The position numbers were made by a program, and so were the translations under genes. The notes beneath the pieces are model-generated. The model saw nothing but the letters and a program-made list of their open reading frames with translations. It was not told where the DNA came from and made no database searches. A DNA stretch of 64,000 bases from Welwitschia mirabilis (lineage: Eukaryota > Gnetophyta > Gnetopsida > Welwitschiales), in contig JBOZIK010000001.1 in the NCBI GenBank assembly GCA_051453625.1, positions 140,177,690-140,241,689 of the forward strand, read 5' to 3'. Of the stretch, positions 45,480-57,959 are shown in pieces. Numbering within the stretch: the stretch's first letter is position 1; each line of letters begins with the position of its first letter.

Positions 45480-46690
45480 TAGACTCCAAAGGATGATCCT
45501 TGAGTTTCTTAATTTCTGGAGTTGCTATATCTCTTAAGATTTCATCCTTTTGATTAATAGAGCAAGAGGGAATAGGATCCTCATCAAGGTTAATGGACAT
45601 TGAAGAATATAAAATATCATGTATCTTTACATTAATTAATTCTTTTATATAAAAAATTCTTTTATTAAAAACTCTATAGGCTCTACTAGATTAGAAGTAA
45701 AAGATTCCCTCATCTGATTTTGCATCAAATTTTGCTAGGTTTTCTCTATCTTTCAATATGAAGCATTTACTTCCAAACATTTTAAAGTAAGATATATTTG
45801 GTTTCTTATCTTTCCAAAGTTCATAAGGAGTTTTAGAAGTTCCAGGCCTAAAAAAACTCTATTGGATATATGGCATGCCGTGTTTACTGCTTTAGCCCAA
45901 AAAACATTTTGGAATGTTCTTGTCATTTATCATTACTCTAGCCATATCAAGTAAGGTTCAATTTTTTCGTTTAGCTATTTCATTTTGTTAAGGTATTTTA
46001 GTGTTTAAAAACTCATGATCAATTTTATTCAAGTTGTAATAAATTTAAAATCTTTCATTCTCAAACTCTTTACCATGATCACTTCGTATTTTCTTTATTA
46101 CATACTCCTTTTCAGTTTGAAGCTTCATGCAAATTTTAACAAAATTTTCATAGGCATCATATTTTACATGAAGAAAAGCTACCTATGAAAATTCTAGAGA
46201 AATCATCAAACATAACTAGAAAATATCTTTTTTCAAAAAGACTCACAGTTTGGATAGGACCAACTAAATCCATATGAATTAAGTCTAAGGGTTTACTAGT
46301 CATAATATTAATGACCTTTTTATAATATGTTCTGGTTTATTTCTCTTTTTGACAAGTGTCGTAAAGCCATTTATGAGAAAAAGAGATTTTAGGGAGACCC
46401 CTAACTATCTCCTCATGACATAATTTTTTCAAAGAATCAAAACTAATATGACCTAAACACTGATGCCAGGATATGTTATCTTGAATAAGAGATGAAAGAC
46501 AGGTAGAACTATTCGATTGATTTATACAATACACATTTTTATGTCTATTTGCTACTAGTAAGGGTTGATCAGTTTTTTTGTATTTTACAATATATTTGTT
46601 TTTATTAAAAATAACTTTATGGCCCTTATCACAAATTTTACTAATTCTTAACAAATTATGCTTCAAATCACTAATAAATAAAACATTATA
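45480..46690 (-). pseudogene. Copia C integrase remnant
   Basis: The frame 46,666-46,337 holds the pre-integrase HHCC-type domain: WHQCLGHISFDSLKKLCHEE and the DTCQKEK end. The core and C-terminal part (46,330-45,700) contain stops but closely parallel copia B and D on the nucleotide level. Confidence 0.85.
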
Positions 46691-46699
46691 AATATTTGG

Positions 46700-46930
46700 T
46701 AAATTACCTCTACTGATGCTTCCAATTCCTTCAATTTAAGCTCTTCCATTGTCTCCAAAAGTGACTTCTTCTCCATTGTATTCCTTAAAGCGAATGAAGT
46801 TTGATTTGTCACCTATTATATGTCTTGAGCAACCACTATCTTGATACCAACAAGAGTGATTAGTTGCTTTTAAAGCAGTTTGGATCAATAGGATTTTGGT
46901 TATGGACTCCGAGATCCACCTCATACATTT
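46700..46930 (-). pseudogene. Copia C protease remnant
   Basis: CWYQDSGCSRHIIGDKSNF keeps the DSG catalytic triad and the Cys-Ser-Arg-His signature of plant copia proteases. It is followed by GEEVTFGDNGRA. Best-kept protease of the window. Confidence 0.85.
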
Positions 46931-46999
46931 ATTTCTATTTGCAATGAGATGAGAATTTTTGGTAAAAGTAAACTTAGGTTCTAAAAGGGAGTGAGGAAA

Positions 47000-47371
47000 C
47001 TAACTTTTACTAAAGACACAATCAATCTTGGAATGACCCTTCTTATTGCAGTAATGGCAGGTGATATTATCTAAGGATTCTTGGAAGCTGCCTCAGACAA
47101 GGATTTGAGAAGAGATAAGTGATAAGAGTTGAAAGAGCTAGGGAAAGACTTTTTAGAGGCTTGATCCTTTTATCTATTTAAAGTTTATGTAAGAGTACTT
47201 TTTAGGTCATTAACTTCCTTTTCCCTAATCTCAAGCTTATATAAAAGAAGCTTATTTTCTTTTCTAAGTTAGTTTAATTTATGAGCTAGATTTTACATTC
47301 CAAATATAATTCCAATTCAATATCATTAAGCGTATCTTCACTAATGACTGAATCAATGTGAGAAGTAGAAC
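47000..47371 (-). pseudogene. Copia C gag C-terminus with zinc knuckle
   Basis: CHYCNKKGHSKIDC is a complete CX2CX4HX4C knuckle at about 47,017-47,062. Upstream (in the sense direction) is a region rich in Ser, Glu and Lys that enters the 729-N gap. Most of gag is lost in that gap. Confidence 0.75.
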
Positions 47372-48100
47372 NNNNNNNNNNNNNNNNNNNNNNNNNNNNN
47401 NNNNNNNNNNNNNNNNNNNNNNNNNNNNNNNNNNNNNNNNNNNNNNNNNNNNNNNNNNNNNNNNNNNNNNNNNNNNNNNNNNNNNNNNNNNNNNNNNNNN
47501 NNNNNNNNNNNNNNNNNNNNNNNNNNNNNNNNNNNNNNNNNNNNNNNNNNNNNNNNNNNNNNNNNNNNNNNNNNNNNNNNNNNNNNNNNNNNNNNNNNNN
47601 NNNNNNNNNNNNNNNNNNNNNNNNNNNNNNNNNNNNNNNNNNNNNNNNNNNNNNNNNNNNNNNNNNNNNNNNNNNNNNNNNNNNNNNNNNNNNNNNNNNN
47701 NNNNNNNNNNNNNNNNNNNNNNNNNNNNNNNNNNNNNNNNNNNNNNNNNNNNNNNNNNNNNNNNNNNNNNNNNNNNNNNNNNNNNNNNNNNNNNNNNNNN
47801 NNNNNNNNNNNNNNNNNNNNNNNNNNNNNNNNNNNNNNNNNNNNNNNNNNNNNNNNNNNNNNNNNNNNNNNNNNNNNNNNNNNNNNNNNNNNNNNNNNNN
47901 NNNNNNNNNNNNNNNNNNNNNNNNNNNNNNNNNNNNNNNNNNNNNNNNNNNNNNNNNNNNNNNNNNNNNNNNNNNNNNNNNNNNNNNNNNNNNNNNNNNN
48001 NNNNNNNNNNNNNNNNNNNNNNNNNNNNNNNNNNNNNNNNNNNNNNNNNNNNNNNNNNNNNNNNNNNNNNNNNNNNNNNNNNNNNNNNNNNNNNNNNNNN
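47372..48100. other. Assembly gap (729 N) in copia C gag
   Basis: The gap hides most of gag. The flanks are not duplicated. Confidence 0.99.
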
Positions 48101-48233
48101 AGTTCACCACTCTTTTAAAATCTTCTAGTCCTATAGCACAGAAGATAGTATTTAAGCCTTTAAAGCTACAAGTTGTGGCTTGTTTCTAGGAATAAGAGAA
48201 GTAGAGATCTGTTAGGATCTATTACTCAACCTT

Positions 48234-48245
48234 GCTCTAATACCA
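48234..48245 (-). other. Primer binding site of copia C, tRNA-iMet type
   Basis: TGGTATTAGAGC on the - strand differs from the consensus TGGTATCAGAGC by one C-to-T change. It lies two bases from the LTR end. Confidence 0.85.
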
Positions 48246-48247
48246 AT

Positions 48248-49682
48248 TGAAAATCGAGGATCGATCCTAGAGGGGGATTGAATAAGTCATTTTTAAAGTT
48301 CTATCTCCTTATTGATTACAACCTATAAGAACAATATGTAAAGAGATNNNNNNNNNNNNNNNNNNNNNNNNNNNNNNNNNNNNNNNNNNNNNNNNNNNNN
48401 NNNNNNNNNNNNNNNNNNNNNNNNNNNNNNNNNNNNNNNNNNNNNNNAATATGTAAAGAGATACTAAAACAAGGTATATATAATGGTGGATGGATACCAC
48501 CCTTCAGCTTTGTAGACTCCTTATCCTAGCTAGCATGTATTAGCTCACAAGATTGGTTTTTAGGCTCACAAAATAACCTTTCATAAGCAATAAGCATTTT
48601 TTGGCTTAGCGTCAACCAAGAATGAATGATAAAGAAAATAATGCACGAATGCACAGATGTTTTCTCTAAGGTACAATAATCTTCTTCTCAATGTGATGTA
48701 ATGATGCAAGTACAACTAAAATCTGAATCTTTAAAGAAGATTTAGATGTGTTAGTAGAAAGTATATCAATCCTTATTCAATCTTGGATATTACAATGATA
48801 GTATTAGTATCCTCTAGTATTTAGAGAAAAGCTTTTACACTTAAGGTATATCATATAACCATTTCCTCAGAGATCAATGAACCGTTGCACTTTTCTGGAG
48901 AACCATTGCACTTTTTCTAGAGAACCGTTGTGATGAAAATGGTTTTTTTTTTTTGGTTATACGATTGACCCTTTGGGTCATTTGGTCGACCAAAAATGCG
49001 ATTTCCCTTGTTATCACATTCGGTCATCCTTACTTATCATAGATTTTCTTAGTACAAGAAATGACCAATAAAAGAGGTCGTCCTTGTGTAAATATGTGGT
49101 CGTCCTTTGACAGATCACCCATATATTTATGGTCAGCCGCCTATATTGCTATCAGTAAGATTCTTGCTATGTATTATGAGGTTGCCCAATTGAATATTTA
49201 TAGTGGACCGTATTTCTATCTGGATGGATCTCACTGCGTATCGTGCAGTTACCCTTAGGAATATATGCAGTCGCTTGTATTTCTATCAGGTTGGAATTCA
49301 CCGCATGTCATACAGTTATCCATATAAATGTCTACGGTCACTCATATTTCTATCAGGTTGTAGTTTGCCACATGTAGTGCAGTCGCCTATATGAATATAT
49401 TCGGTTACCCATAAGTATATTAGATTATATCAATTTGAGTAAAATGCGATCACCCATGTTATAATGGTGGTTGTTCATGTGTTAACTGGTCTTCTTTATG
49501 TTGTCAGTGTTTGGTCGCCTAGAAAATCATGTGCGGTCGCCTACTTCTGAATCCATTTTTATAGTTCTTAAACATGTGGTCGCCTAATTTTATAAATAGT
49601 CACCCAGTTATGGAAGTTACTTACATAAAAGACTAACTCATAAAAACTCATTAACTTAATTAATGACAATGGATTCTTAATA
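48248..49682 (-). repeat. 5' LTR of copia C
   Basis: This pairs with 40,759-42,078, including the motif-rich middle. It contains the 100-N gap 48,348-48,447, whose 15-bp flanks are identical, so the true length is probably near 1.32 kb like its partner. Confidence 0.9.
48348..48447. other. Assembly gap (100 N) with duplicated flanks
   Basis: The 15 bases 48,333-48,347 are repeated at 48,448-48,462. The partner LTR has no extra sequence at this position, which supports an unmerged overlap. Confidence 0.95.
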
Positions 49683-49689
49683 GGAACTA

Positions 49690-50900
49690 TTAAATTAATA
49701 TTAATGATTACATCTCCCTTCTTAAGTATAGGACATTGAGCACTCAATATTTAAATAAGATGAGAGAAAGGATAAATCTTAAAAAGATTAAACTAAGAAT
49801 CACTCTTTGAAGTTTTCAAAAAGATGACATCATAAAAATAATGATATCTCCATGCTTAGAAATATACATGCAATACTATTTGTAGCCAATTAAATATCTA
49901 AAAAATCTACTAACATAAGCATATATACCAAGCTTATTCTGATGTTTGCCAAGAATACAGACATAGAACTTATATCTAAATACATAAAGATGGTTTAAAG
50001 TAGGATTATATTCATTCCATTGATTAGTAGGAGATATGCCATTTTTAAAAGCATAACTAATATAATTATTAAGTTATATCATGATAGTAACAAATTCGCC
50101 TTATAATAAGGAAAATAACCATCAAAATATATAATTGAATATGTCAAATTCATGATGGTATAAATCAATTATTTAGTAATGCAATTTTATTGAGGTATGC
50201 TTAGGGATGTTTTTTCATAATGAATACCTTTTAAAGTGATTAATTCCATTAATTCTACTGATGTATCTTAACCACCATTATTAGAATGGAAATCCATAAT
50301 TATATTATTAATTTTCTTTTTTACTTTTTCTTTAAAACCTTAAAACTATTCAAAGAAAGAGATTTAAATCTCATAATATTAATGATCATCTCAAAACTAT
50401 TCAAAGAAGGAGATTTAAATTCTATAAAATTAATGATCATCTCTAAATGATATGAATTAGTAATATTCTTATAGTGTAGATACTAGCATAGGACCATATA
50501 GATCACTATAAATGAGTAGAAGATTTTGATCATTACATCATTTCTAATGAAAAAGTGATATCATGTTTATTTTACTTATTACACATGCTCAATATTAAGA
50601 GAAATAAGATGGAATAAAAGGTAGAATCTCATGTTCATTCTCATATATTACTATCAAAAAATAATGACTGGAATAACTCAAGTGAGAATACTATAGTAGC
50701 AAGGGGAAATTTCTACTTGTAAAATATGACAAGTAATTTCATGCATACTATTATGTCCTTCAAGATGAATTTGTTCTTCATTTATATAGCCTTTTGAACA
50801 ATATTATCTAACAAATGTAAAAAGTAAGAAAAGATGTAACCTTAAATAAGAAACATATAAAAGGTAATATATCATTCATGATGAGAAAGGAGGTTCATTA
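49690..50900 (-). pseudogene. Copia F integrase remnant (different copia lineage)
   Basis: On the - strand a pre-integrase/core stretch contains LIYSDLYGPMLVSTL (about 50,520-50,475), matching the LIHSD-GP block of copia integrases. The integrase C-terminus follows at 49,970-49,700 (QWNEYNPTLNHLYVFRYK, then RYLIGYK). Wording and nucleotide sequence differ from B, C and D, so this is another lineage. The expected reverse transcriptase is not found on the far side of copia C. Confidence 0.65.
50342..50443 (-). repeat. 51-bp tandem duplication
   Basis: Two copies (50,342-50,392 and 50,393-50,443) differ by a few bases. The unit is a multiple of three and lies in the integrase region of copia F. 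Confidence 0.8.
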
Positions 50901-53319
50901 ATAAGTTAGAGTTCTATGTTCCAAGTAAACTTAACTAAGACATGCTATAAAATAATCAAAGTAGTTATGCCTATATGTCACATGCCTAATTGTACTTGTA
51001 CCTAGAATTTAACAGTTTTCATAAGGTATGTTTTGCATTACTATTTATAAGACGATGACATTAAATCATCACATTAGATTCATAGTATTTAGCATTATTG
51101 AAAGAGCCAAAGTTATCAGTAACTATGTTCACCTTAGAAGTCTTTTTGATTTTATCCCAATGTATTTGATAATAATATATCCTTGTCTTTTGTAATCCAA
51201 ACATTAATATGTGTTATTTTTTATTGAAACATTATTCTAATAAGATTTCATCTTTGGTGGAGACTGATGACATTAAGTAGATGAAGTTAACTGCTATTTA
51301 CAAGGAGTTTTATTCTTATCATAATGTTAACATTTAGGAGGCTATTCACTTAAATAATTCTTATTTAGACATCATCCACTGTGAGAATTAACACTTTTAA
51401 TGCATCTTCAAATGATAATATGCCAATAAAGTTAAACTATGCTTTAATATTAACACAATTCTTGTGAAGTATATCAAACTTCATTTGTAGTAGTTACCTA
51501 GTAACATGCAGTGATATAATATAACTAAATAAAGATGGATTCTCTAAATAACATCTAATCAAGTTAACATAATAATTAATTTTATGAGTTAAGGTTAATA
51601 ATAATTATCTTAATATTATCCATTTGTATAATTAATTATCACATTTTTTTCCTCATAAGGTAATGTATTTATACTTGTGATAGGATTAATAAGTTCCAAG
51701 TCATTCTTTGAGTAGAATATATTCCATAATGTGATAAAATTAGTGTAGCTAGTCCTATTATGATCTACCAAATTCTTATGTTAAAAATTCACAAAGATTT
51801 TTATGATTCTATTAACTTACTATTAATGGAATTTCAAGAATCATCTTTCTTCTAAGATTGAATAGGAACATGTGCTTTCTCCGAAAAATTAGTATCAAAA
51901 CCATGGATGCACCTGATAGACATGAAATGTTAATGACTATATTTTTAAATATAATCATCCTAAAAAATAACTTATATGTTGGTCATAATTCTATTTGTTA
52001 ATACTAGGATGAAGGACTTTGACAAGATATAAAACTTTTCCTTCAAGACTATTGTTTTCTAATAGAAAAAAAATGATGATATGATAAGTTATGATGTATA
52101 GTAAATTCTTAAGATGCACTTTTCACATCCAACATTAAATAATGTATCTATCCATTCCATAATTAAAAAAAAAATTGTTAAATTAAGATGGAAATTAACA
52201 ATAAAAAAAATACAAATGGTATAGTTAATTTCAAATGCATCTTTCACATATCCATAATTCAAATGATCTATCTAAATTAGAATGATATGAGAAGATATTA
52301 AGGGAAAAAATTATAATTGGAAAAGTATAGTTAACTCAAAAGGTATTTTTCTCATATTAACAAGTCAAATAATCTATCCAATGCATAATATTCTGATAAA
52401 ATAAAAACATTAATACCATGAAAATCTAAATAACAATTATAGGTATAAAGGAAAAATAAAGTAAGTTTGTTTAAAATTCTTATGTAATCACTATAAATTC
52501 TAATGCAAGAGGTCTAAATTATTAGATAATTAAGTGAATGCTTTTTAATTTTATATATCACTCCTAATTTAACAAGTGATCATGTCCCTTCCAAGGGTAT
52601 AACCTAGTCTCTAAAAATAATAAAAGGATAGAGTTTGAATTACCTTAATGAGGCATCTAAGTTATTATATAATTTTAGTTACCTTCATGATATACCCCCT
52701 TAATAAATAGTATAATTCAATGATGAAAACCTACATATACTTTAGACTTAGTAAATTTTAGTCAATTATACTTATGCCTTTCTATTGGCTTGGTGATAAA
52801 ATCCAAATAGACTCTATCGTTATGCCTCCAATCTTCATCCAATGCACTTTCTATTATCAAAATATGCATGGAAATGTAGATATCAATATTCTTGAGAAAT
52901 TTCTACTTAAAAGAAATATGCCTCTATCTATATAGCTCAAGCTATATAGTTATGGTAGTTAAACACCATACAATAAGCTTAAATGGTATCATAGCTTAAC
53001 ACAAATTGATTCTTACATAAGGATTTCCATGTTCATCACAAACTAATATTTACAACCAACAAATAATATAATGTATCTAAGAAGTGAGTAGTTTTTAATT
53101 TTAAACCTAAAAGAAATTAGTAGATGGCATTAAGTGTAAAAATTAAAGATCAAAGACAAAACAAAGATTTAGTTTGAGATAATTACATTCATGGATCTTG
53201 GTTAACATCTTAAACGTAATCTATCCAAATTAAAAATGTAAACTTTTTATGTAAAAAGAAATTAAATTAAGTAAATATTAATTTTCATTTTAAGTTTAAA
53301 CTTAAGTTGATGTAGGAAA
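50901..53319. other. Unassigned AT-rich DNA, perhaps upstream part of copia F
   Basis: By position this should hold the gag and protease of copia F, but I could not identify either. At 52,984-52,995 the + strand reads TGGTATCATAGC, one mismatch from the tRNA-iMet PBS, without recognised element sequence beside it. Confidence 0.35.
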
Positions 53320-53486
53320 AAGAGATTTTTATGTAGGATTGAGAACCCTAGATGAAAAGGAAAGGGGGGACGAATAGGATTTAAAACTTAATTGAATAAC
53401 TTCACAAAAATAAATAGCACACATATAATTAATCATCTCTATCTATCTTCTTTTTTAAACAAAATAGCATGAACAGCTAACTAATT

Positions 53487-53498
53487 CTCCCCCTTTTG
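53487..53498 (-). other. Polypurine tract of copia D
   Basis: CAAAAGGGGGAG on the - strand, preceded by TATTGATGT as at the second tract of copia B. Confidence 0.65.
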
Positions 53499-53579
53499 AC
53501 ATCAATAACAAAAGAGAGAAGAAACACAAGCATGAAAGTTTCATAAAAATATAAGTAAATAAAGAAGATTAATTAGATT

Positions 53580-54602
53580 CCTTTGCTTCCTCCTCTGAAT
53601 AATCATCTTCCTCCTCTTCCTTGGTAGCCTTCTATACTAATATTTTGGCTTTCTCTCAAGTTTCTATAATATCATACCTAGTTATGATCAAAGCTTATTT
53701 GATATGCTTGGTATGAGAGTCTATTCACCTCAAGTATGAAAGAGTCTTCTATGGTGAGGCTTACTTGAAAGAAGGCGATTTTAAGGACTTATTAGAACCT
53801 ATAAAGATATGCATGTGAGACAATGTCACATGCCCAATAGATAACATGGGATTAAGAATTTCTAGTTCTGCGTGAAACTAGATTCTATACCAATGATAGG
53901 TATCAGTAATCATCATTGATTAAGGAAGGGTCCTAGTCCTATGATACTCTAACTAGGAGACCACATTCTACAATATAATCATAGGGGCATTAATAGAATG
54001 TCTGGTTCCTATCAAATACATGAAATATGATTTATAATTAGAGGTCTCATCACAATAACCTACCAAAGGCAAAAAATTTTTGATAAATAGTAAATGCAAA
54101 AGCCTATACTTTGGGGTAAGAAGAGAAGTAGAAAGGATGGTTTTCTACTTGTGAAACTCATCATAAAGTTCCCTTTTTACCTCTTCTTTGTCTTTTCTAG
54201 AGTTATGAAGAGGCTAAAGGTCATCATAGTTTCTTTTTAGAAGATTAGCAATGGCAACAATCTAGTTTGTAGTAAGCCTCATCTTCTTCCTAAAACTAGG
54301 GTTTCCATGGTTATATTATTGACATTATAAGAGGCATTATAGTATAACATCCTAGTGAAAAAAGGATAGGTAGGACTTGAAACATCAAAAAGTAGGAAAG
54401 ATCTAGATCTTGTAAAAGTTACACCCTATCTCTAAGTTCCCTAAGCTGTATAGTGACAACAACCATTTCTTGGCATGCTAGCTTCTATTTAAACTTTCTT
54501 AAAGAACTTGTATAAAGCTTTTTCAAATATTCCTTAGTAGGAATATAAAGGATCTCTACTACCTACCTCCTTTTACTAGCATTTAGAGGGATACTCAACC
54601 AT
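53580..54602 (-). pseudogene. Copia D extra ORF downstream of pol (env-position protein)
   Basis: ATG at 54,602 is a likely start. The frame needs several shifts but shows MLYYNASYN, ETLVLGRR, NLLKRNYDDL and FLPLVGYCDETSNY, matching the copia B and C extra ORFs in order. It is the most degraded of the three. Confidence 0.65.
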
Positions 54603-54609
54603 TGCAACT

Positions 54610-54970
54610 ATGTTGTAGGAGCTTAGAAACAAGAAAACCCTAAAAGAAAAGATAGATTTGAAGGAAACAGGTGGCTAGAAGCTAATGAATAGGGTTTGGG
54701 CTCCACTAGATTTTAAAGAGAAGGGTAACTAGGTGAGATTTAATAAATAAATTGGGTTCATTATCAATTCTACCACACTGTAATTCTACAAGTTTAGTCA
54801 AATAATTTGAGATCTAGTCAACCCATCAAAACATGAGTTACAGTAATTTAAGATCCAAGCAATTGGGTTTTTAGTCTAATTAGCCAACCACATCTAGTAA
54901 TCTGAATTCTAGATCTAGTTAACTACTTTATAATAAGCTAGAGGATGGAGAGATAACCTCTAATTCATTA
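54610..54970 (-). other. Spacer between pol and extra ORF of copia D
   Basis: Non-coding. It carries CTAGTCAACCC (about 54,817) and CTAGTTAAC-like words, the counterpart of the motif-rich spacer in copia C. Confidence 0.4.
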
Positions 54971-55420
54971 TGAAGGTAAAGAAAATGATCTAAATTTAGG
55001 GGTTTAGTAAAGCTATCAACAAGTTGATAATCTATACTAATAAAATTTATAGAAATGTTTCCTTTTTTAATTTAATCTCTAAGAAAATGATGTCTTAATT
55101 CAATGTGTTTAGTTATGAAATATTGAATAGGATTTTTAGAAATATTTGCACTAGTACTATCACAAAAAATAGAAACTTATTCAAAAACTACACCAAAGTC
55201 CTTTAGCATTTCCTTCATCTAAAGGAGATGAGTAAATCAACTCCCTATGACTATATACTTAGCTTCTATGGTTGAAAGGGAGATCGATTTTTGCTTTTTA
55301 CTAGCCCGTCCCACTAAGTATGATTCTAATAAAAAACAATTATGACTTATGCACTTTCTATCATCCTTACACTTAACCCAATCTACATTACTAAATTATG
55401 CAAGATCAAAAGATGTCTTG
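54970..55420 (-). pseudogene. Copia D RNase H remnant
   Basis: Nucleotide sequence parallels copia B 18,940-19,380 almost phrase by phrase. The antisense protein reading is heavily broken. Confidence 0.7.
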
Positions 55421-56300
55421 GTTGGATACCATAATCGAAAATTACATGTATATTCTATATATCTTATTATTCTTTTGATTAATTCTAGGTGTGAATCTTT
55501 TAGATGGGTTTGGTATCTTTTACACACATTAATATTAAACATAATATTAGGTCTATTTGCAGTTTTATATAACAAGCTTCTTATCATACTTCTATAAAGC
55601 TTCTGATCGACTGATTCTCCATCTTTATCTAGACTAACTTTACAAGAAGTTGACATAAGTGTGTTAGTTGTTTTAGCATTTTTTAATCTAAATTAGTTAA
55701 TTAAATCTTTTGCATATTTAGATTGAGATATAAAAATTTCATTCTTTGATTTCTTAATCTGTAAGCTAAGAAATGTTTTAACTTCACCAAGCATACTCAT
55801 GTCAAAATGTTTTGTCATGAAATTTATAAATTCTTTTGATAAAAATTTTTTAGAGGTATCAAAAATTATATCATTCACATAAATTTGAATAGTGATAAAA
55901 TCCTTTTTTAATTTCTTAACAAATAAATTTTTATCTACTGTTCCATAAATATATCCATTTTTATTTAGAAATGTGTCTAATTTTTTGAGCTTGCTTCTGT
56001 TCATATAAAGCCTTCTTAAATCTAAAAACATACTTAGGTTTATGAGGATTTACAAATTCTCGAGGTTTTTTTACATACTCTTCTACATATATAGTTCCAT
56101 TTAAAAAGGCACTCTTTACATCCATTTGATACACTTTGATATTTTTAAAGGTTTCATAAGGTAAAAACATTCTAATACTATCTAACCTTGAAACTGGAGC
56201 AAAAGTGTCATTAACATTAATACCATTGATTTGGTTGTAGCCTTATACTACTAATATTAATTTGTTTTTAATAATATTATTTTGCTCATCACATTTATTT
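55396..56300 (-). pseudogene. Copia D reverse transcriptase remnant
   Basis: Frames at 56,170-55,961, 56,031-55,693 and 55,656-55,396 give YQMDVKSAFLNGTIYVEEYVK, IYVNDIIFDTS and YRSMIRSLLYKTANRPNI. The catalytic YVDD reads YVND, so a key Asp is lost. Overlapping frames show at least one frameshift. Confidence 0.85.
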
Positions 56301-56499
56301 TTAAAGATCCACTTCATCCTAATTACATTTTTGTCCTTTGTATTTTCAGCAAGCTTCTAAACATCATTGATTTTAAATTGTTGCAACTCATCTTGCATGG
56401 CCATCATCCATTCTTCATGGGATTATACTTCTTTAAACTTCTAAGGTTCAATACGTGAAACATAATAAATTTACACACAAAAATTCTTAACAGAGTTTT

Positions 56500-57760
56500 T
56501 TGTTATGATCTTTGAGCTAACATCTCTAATGATAAACCTTAAAATATGATCTTTTATCTCTTTATACTTTTTAGTAGTAAATTCTTTTGTTAGAACTCCT
56601 TGTTCCTTTTTGATAGAAATTTATGTTATTATGGGGATGCTTAGAGATATGTTTTATTTATCATTGAAATGGATATATTTTGTTCTAACATCATTTATTT
56701 ACAAATTTATTAATTCTTCTATGGTTAAGCTTATCTTGTTGAAAATAGAATAAGCTCTACTTCTAGTAGAATATCCCAAAAATATTACTTCATTAGCCTT
56801 AGATTCAAATTTGATTAGGTGTTCCCTATCTTTTAACACAAAGCACTTACTCTTAAAGACCTTAAAGTAAGAAAAATTTAGTTGTATTCCTTTCCACAAC
56901 TCATAAGGAATTTTATCCATTCATGGTCTAAGATAAACTCTGTTTCTGATATAACAAGCAGTATTAATAGCTTTAACCCAAAATAGTTTTAGAACCTCCT
57001 TGCCATTCAACATTGTTCTTGCCATTTTTTGGAAGACTCTATTCTTTCTCCTAGCAATTCCAATTTGTTGAGGTATTTTATGAGCTAAAAATTGGTAATC
57101 AATACTATTGTCAATAGAATACTTTTTAAATAAGTGATTTTCAAACTCAGCACCATGATCACTTCTTATTTTCTTTATGGTATAGCCTTTTTCATTTTGA
57201 ATTCTCTTGCATATTTCAACTTAATATTTATATGTTTTAGATTTATTTGCAAGAAAGGCAAATCATGTATGTCTTAAGAAGTCAAAAATCATAGTTAGAA
57301 AATAGCATTGACCTCTTAAAATTTGGATTTAAGTGGGTTCTATCGAGTTCATATGAATAAGCTCTAAAGGCATGATTGTGGAAACTTGGTTTTTACTTTT
57401 ATGTGATGTTCTTATTTGTTTTCCTTTTTAACATGCATCATAAAGACCATGTTTTTCGATATTTATTTTTGGAATTCCTTTGATAATTTTTTTCTAATAA
57501 TTATTTTCATATGATCATAATTTACATAACCTAAATGTTTATGCCAAATCTTTTTTTGATTTACATAAGAAAAAGAACAAGTAAAAAATGCTTGATCAAT
57601 GCTATAAATATTATCTATTCTATTTTCTTTGAGTATAATATCATTTATTTTGTTATGTATAACTTTTCATTTAGTAATATAAAAAATAACCTTATGACCT
57701 TTATCACAAATTTGACTAATGCTAAGTACATTATTCTTTAAACCATTGACATATGAAATT
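56500..57760 (-). pseudogene. Copia D integrase remnant
   Basis: The C-terminal frame 56,920-56,699 reads DKIPYELWKG, FKVFKSKCFVLKD and FLGYSTRSRAY. The pre-integrase region lies near 57,540-57,430 (WHKHLGYVNYDHM). The core is interrupted by stops. Confidence 0.8.
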
Positions 57761-57769
57761 TTATTTATT

Positions 57770-57935
57770 TTGGATAAGTTATCTTCATCAATGCTTCTGA
57801 TTCCTTTAATCTTACCTATTTTATTATCATTGAAAGTAACTTCTCCTCTATCAAAGTTATCTAGCTATTTAAATCTAGACTTGTCTCTTATAATATATAG
57901 AAAGCATCCACTATCTAAATACTATCTAGTTCCAT
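57770..57935 (-). pseudogene. Copia D protease remnant
   Basis: DSGCFLYIIRDKSRFK keeps the DSG triad but has lost the Ser-Arg-His part. LDNFDRGEVTF and IRSIDEDNLSKIN follow as in copia B. Confidence 0.75.
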
Positions 57936-57959
57936 TCAAAAACCTTGAAAACTATTTAA

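Larger units (their letters stand above)
40759..49682 (-). mobile_element. Copia C: best-preserved Ty1/copia element, with extra ORF
   Basis: On the - strand: 5' LTR (48,248-49,682), PBS, gag, protease, integrase, reverse transcriptase, RNase H, a motif-rich spacer, an extra ORF, PPT and 3' LTR (40,759-42,078). About 8.9 kb including three gaps. Several domains keep long frames. The flanking 5-mers (AGAAA on the left, GGAAC on the right) agree at three of five bases, so a target duplication is not clear. The element sits against copia F integrase on its right. Confidence 0.9.

Noticed and set aside
47286-48128. Long open frames on both strands (274 and 256 codons)
   Set aside because: They consist almost wholly of N from the 729-base gap.
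40754-49687. 5-bp target-site duplication around copia C (AGAAA and GGAAC)
   Set aside because: Only three of five bases agree, so chance is as good an explanation.
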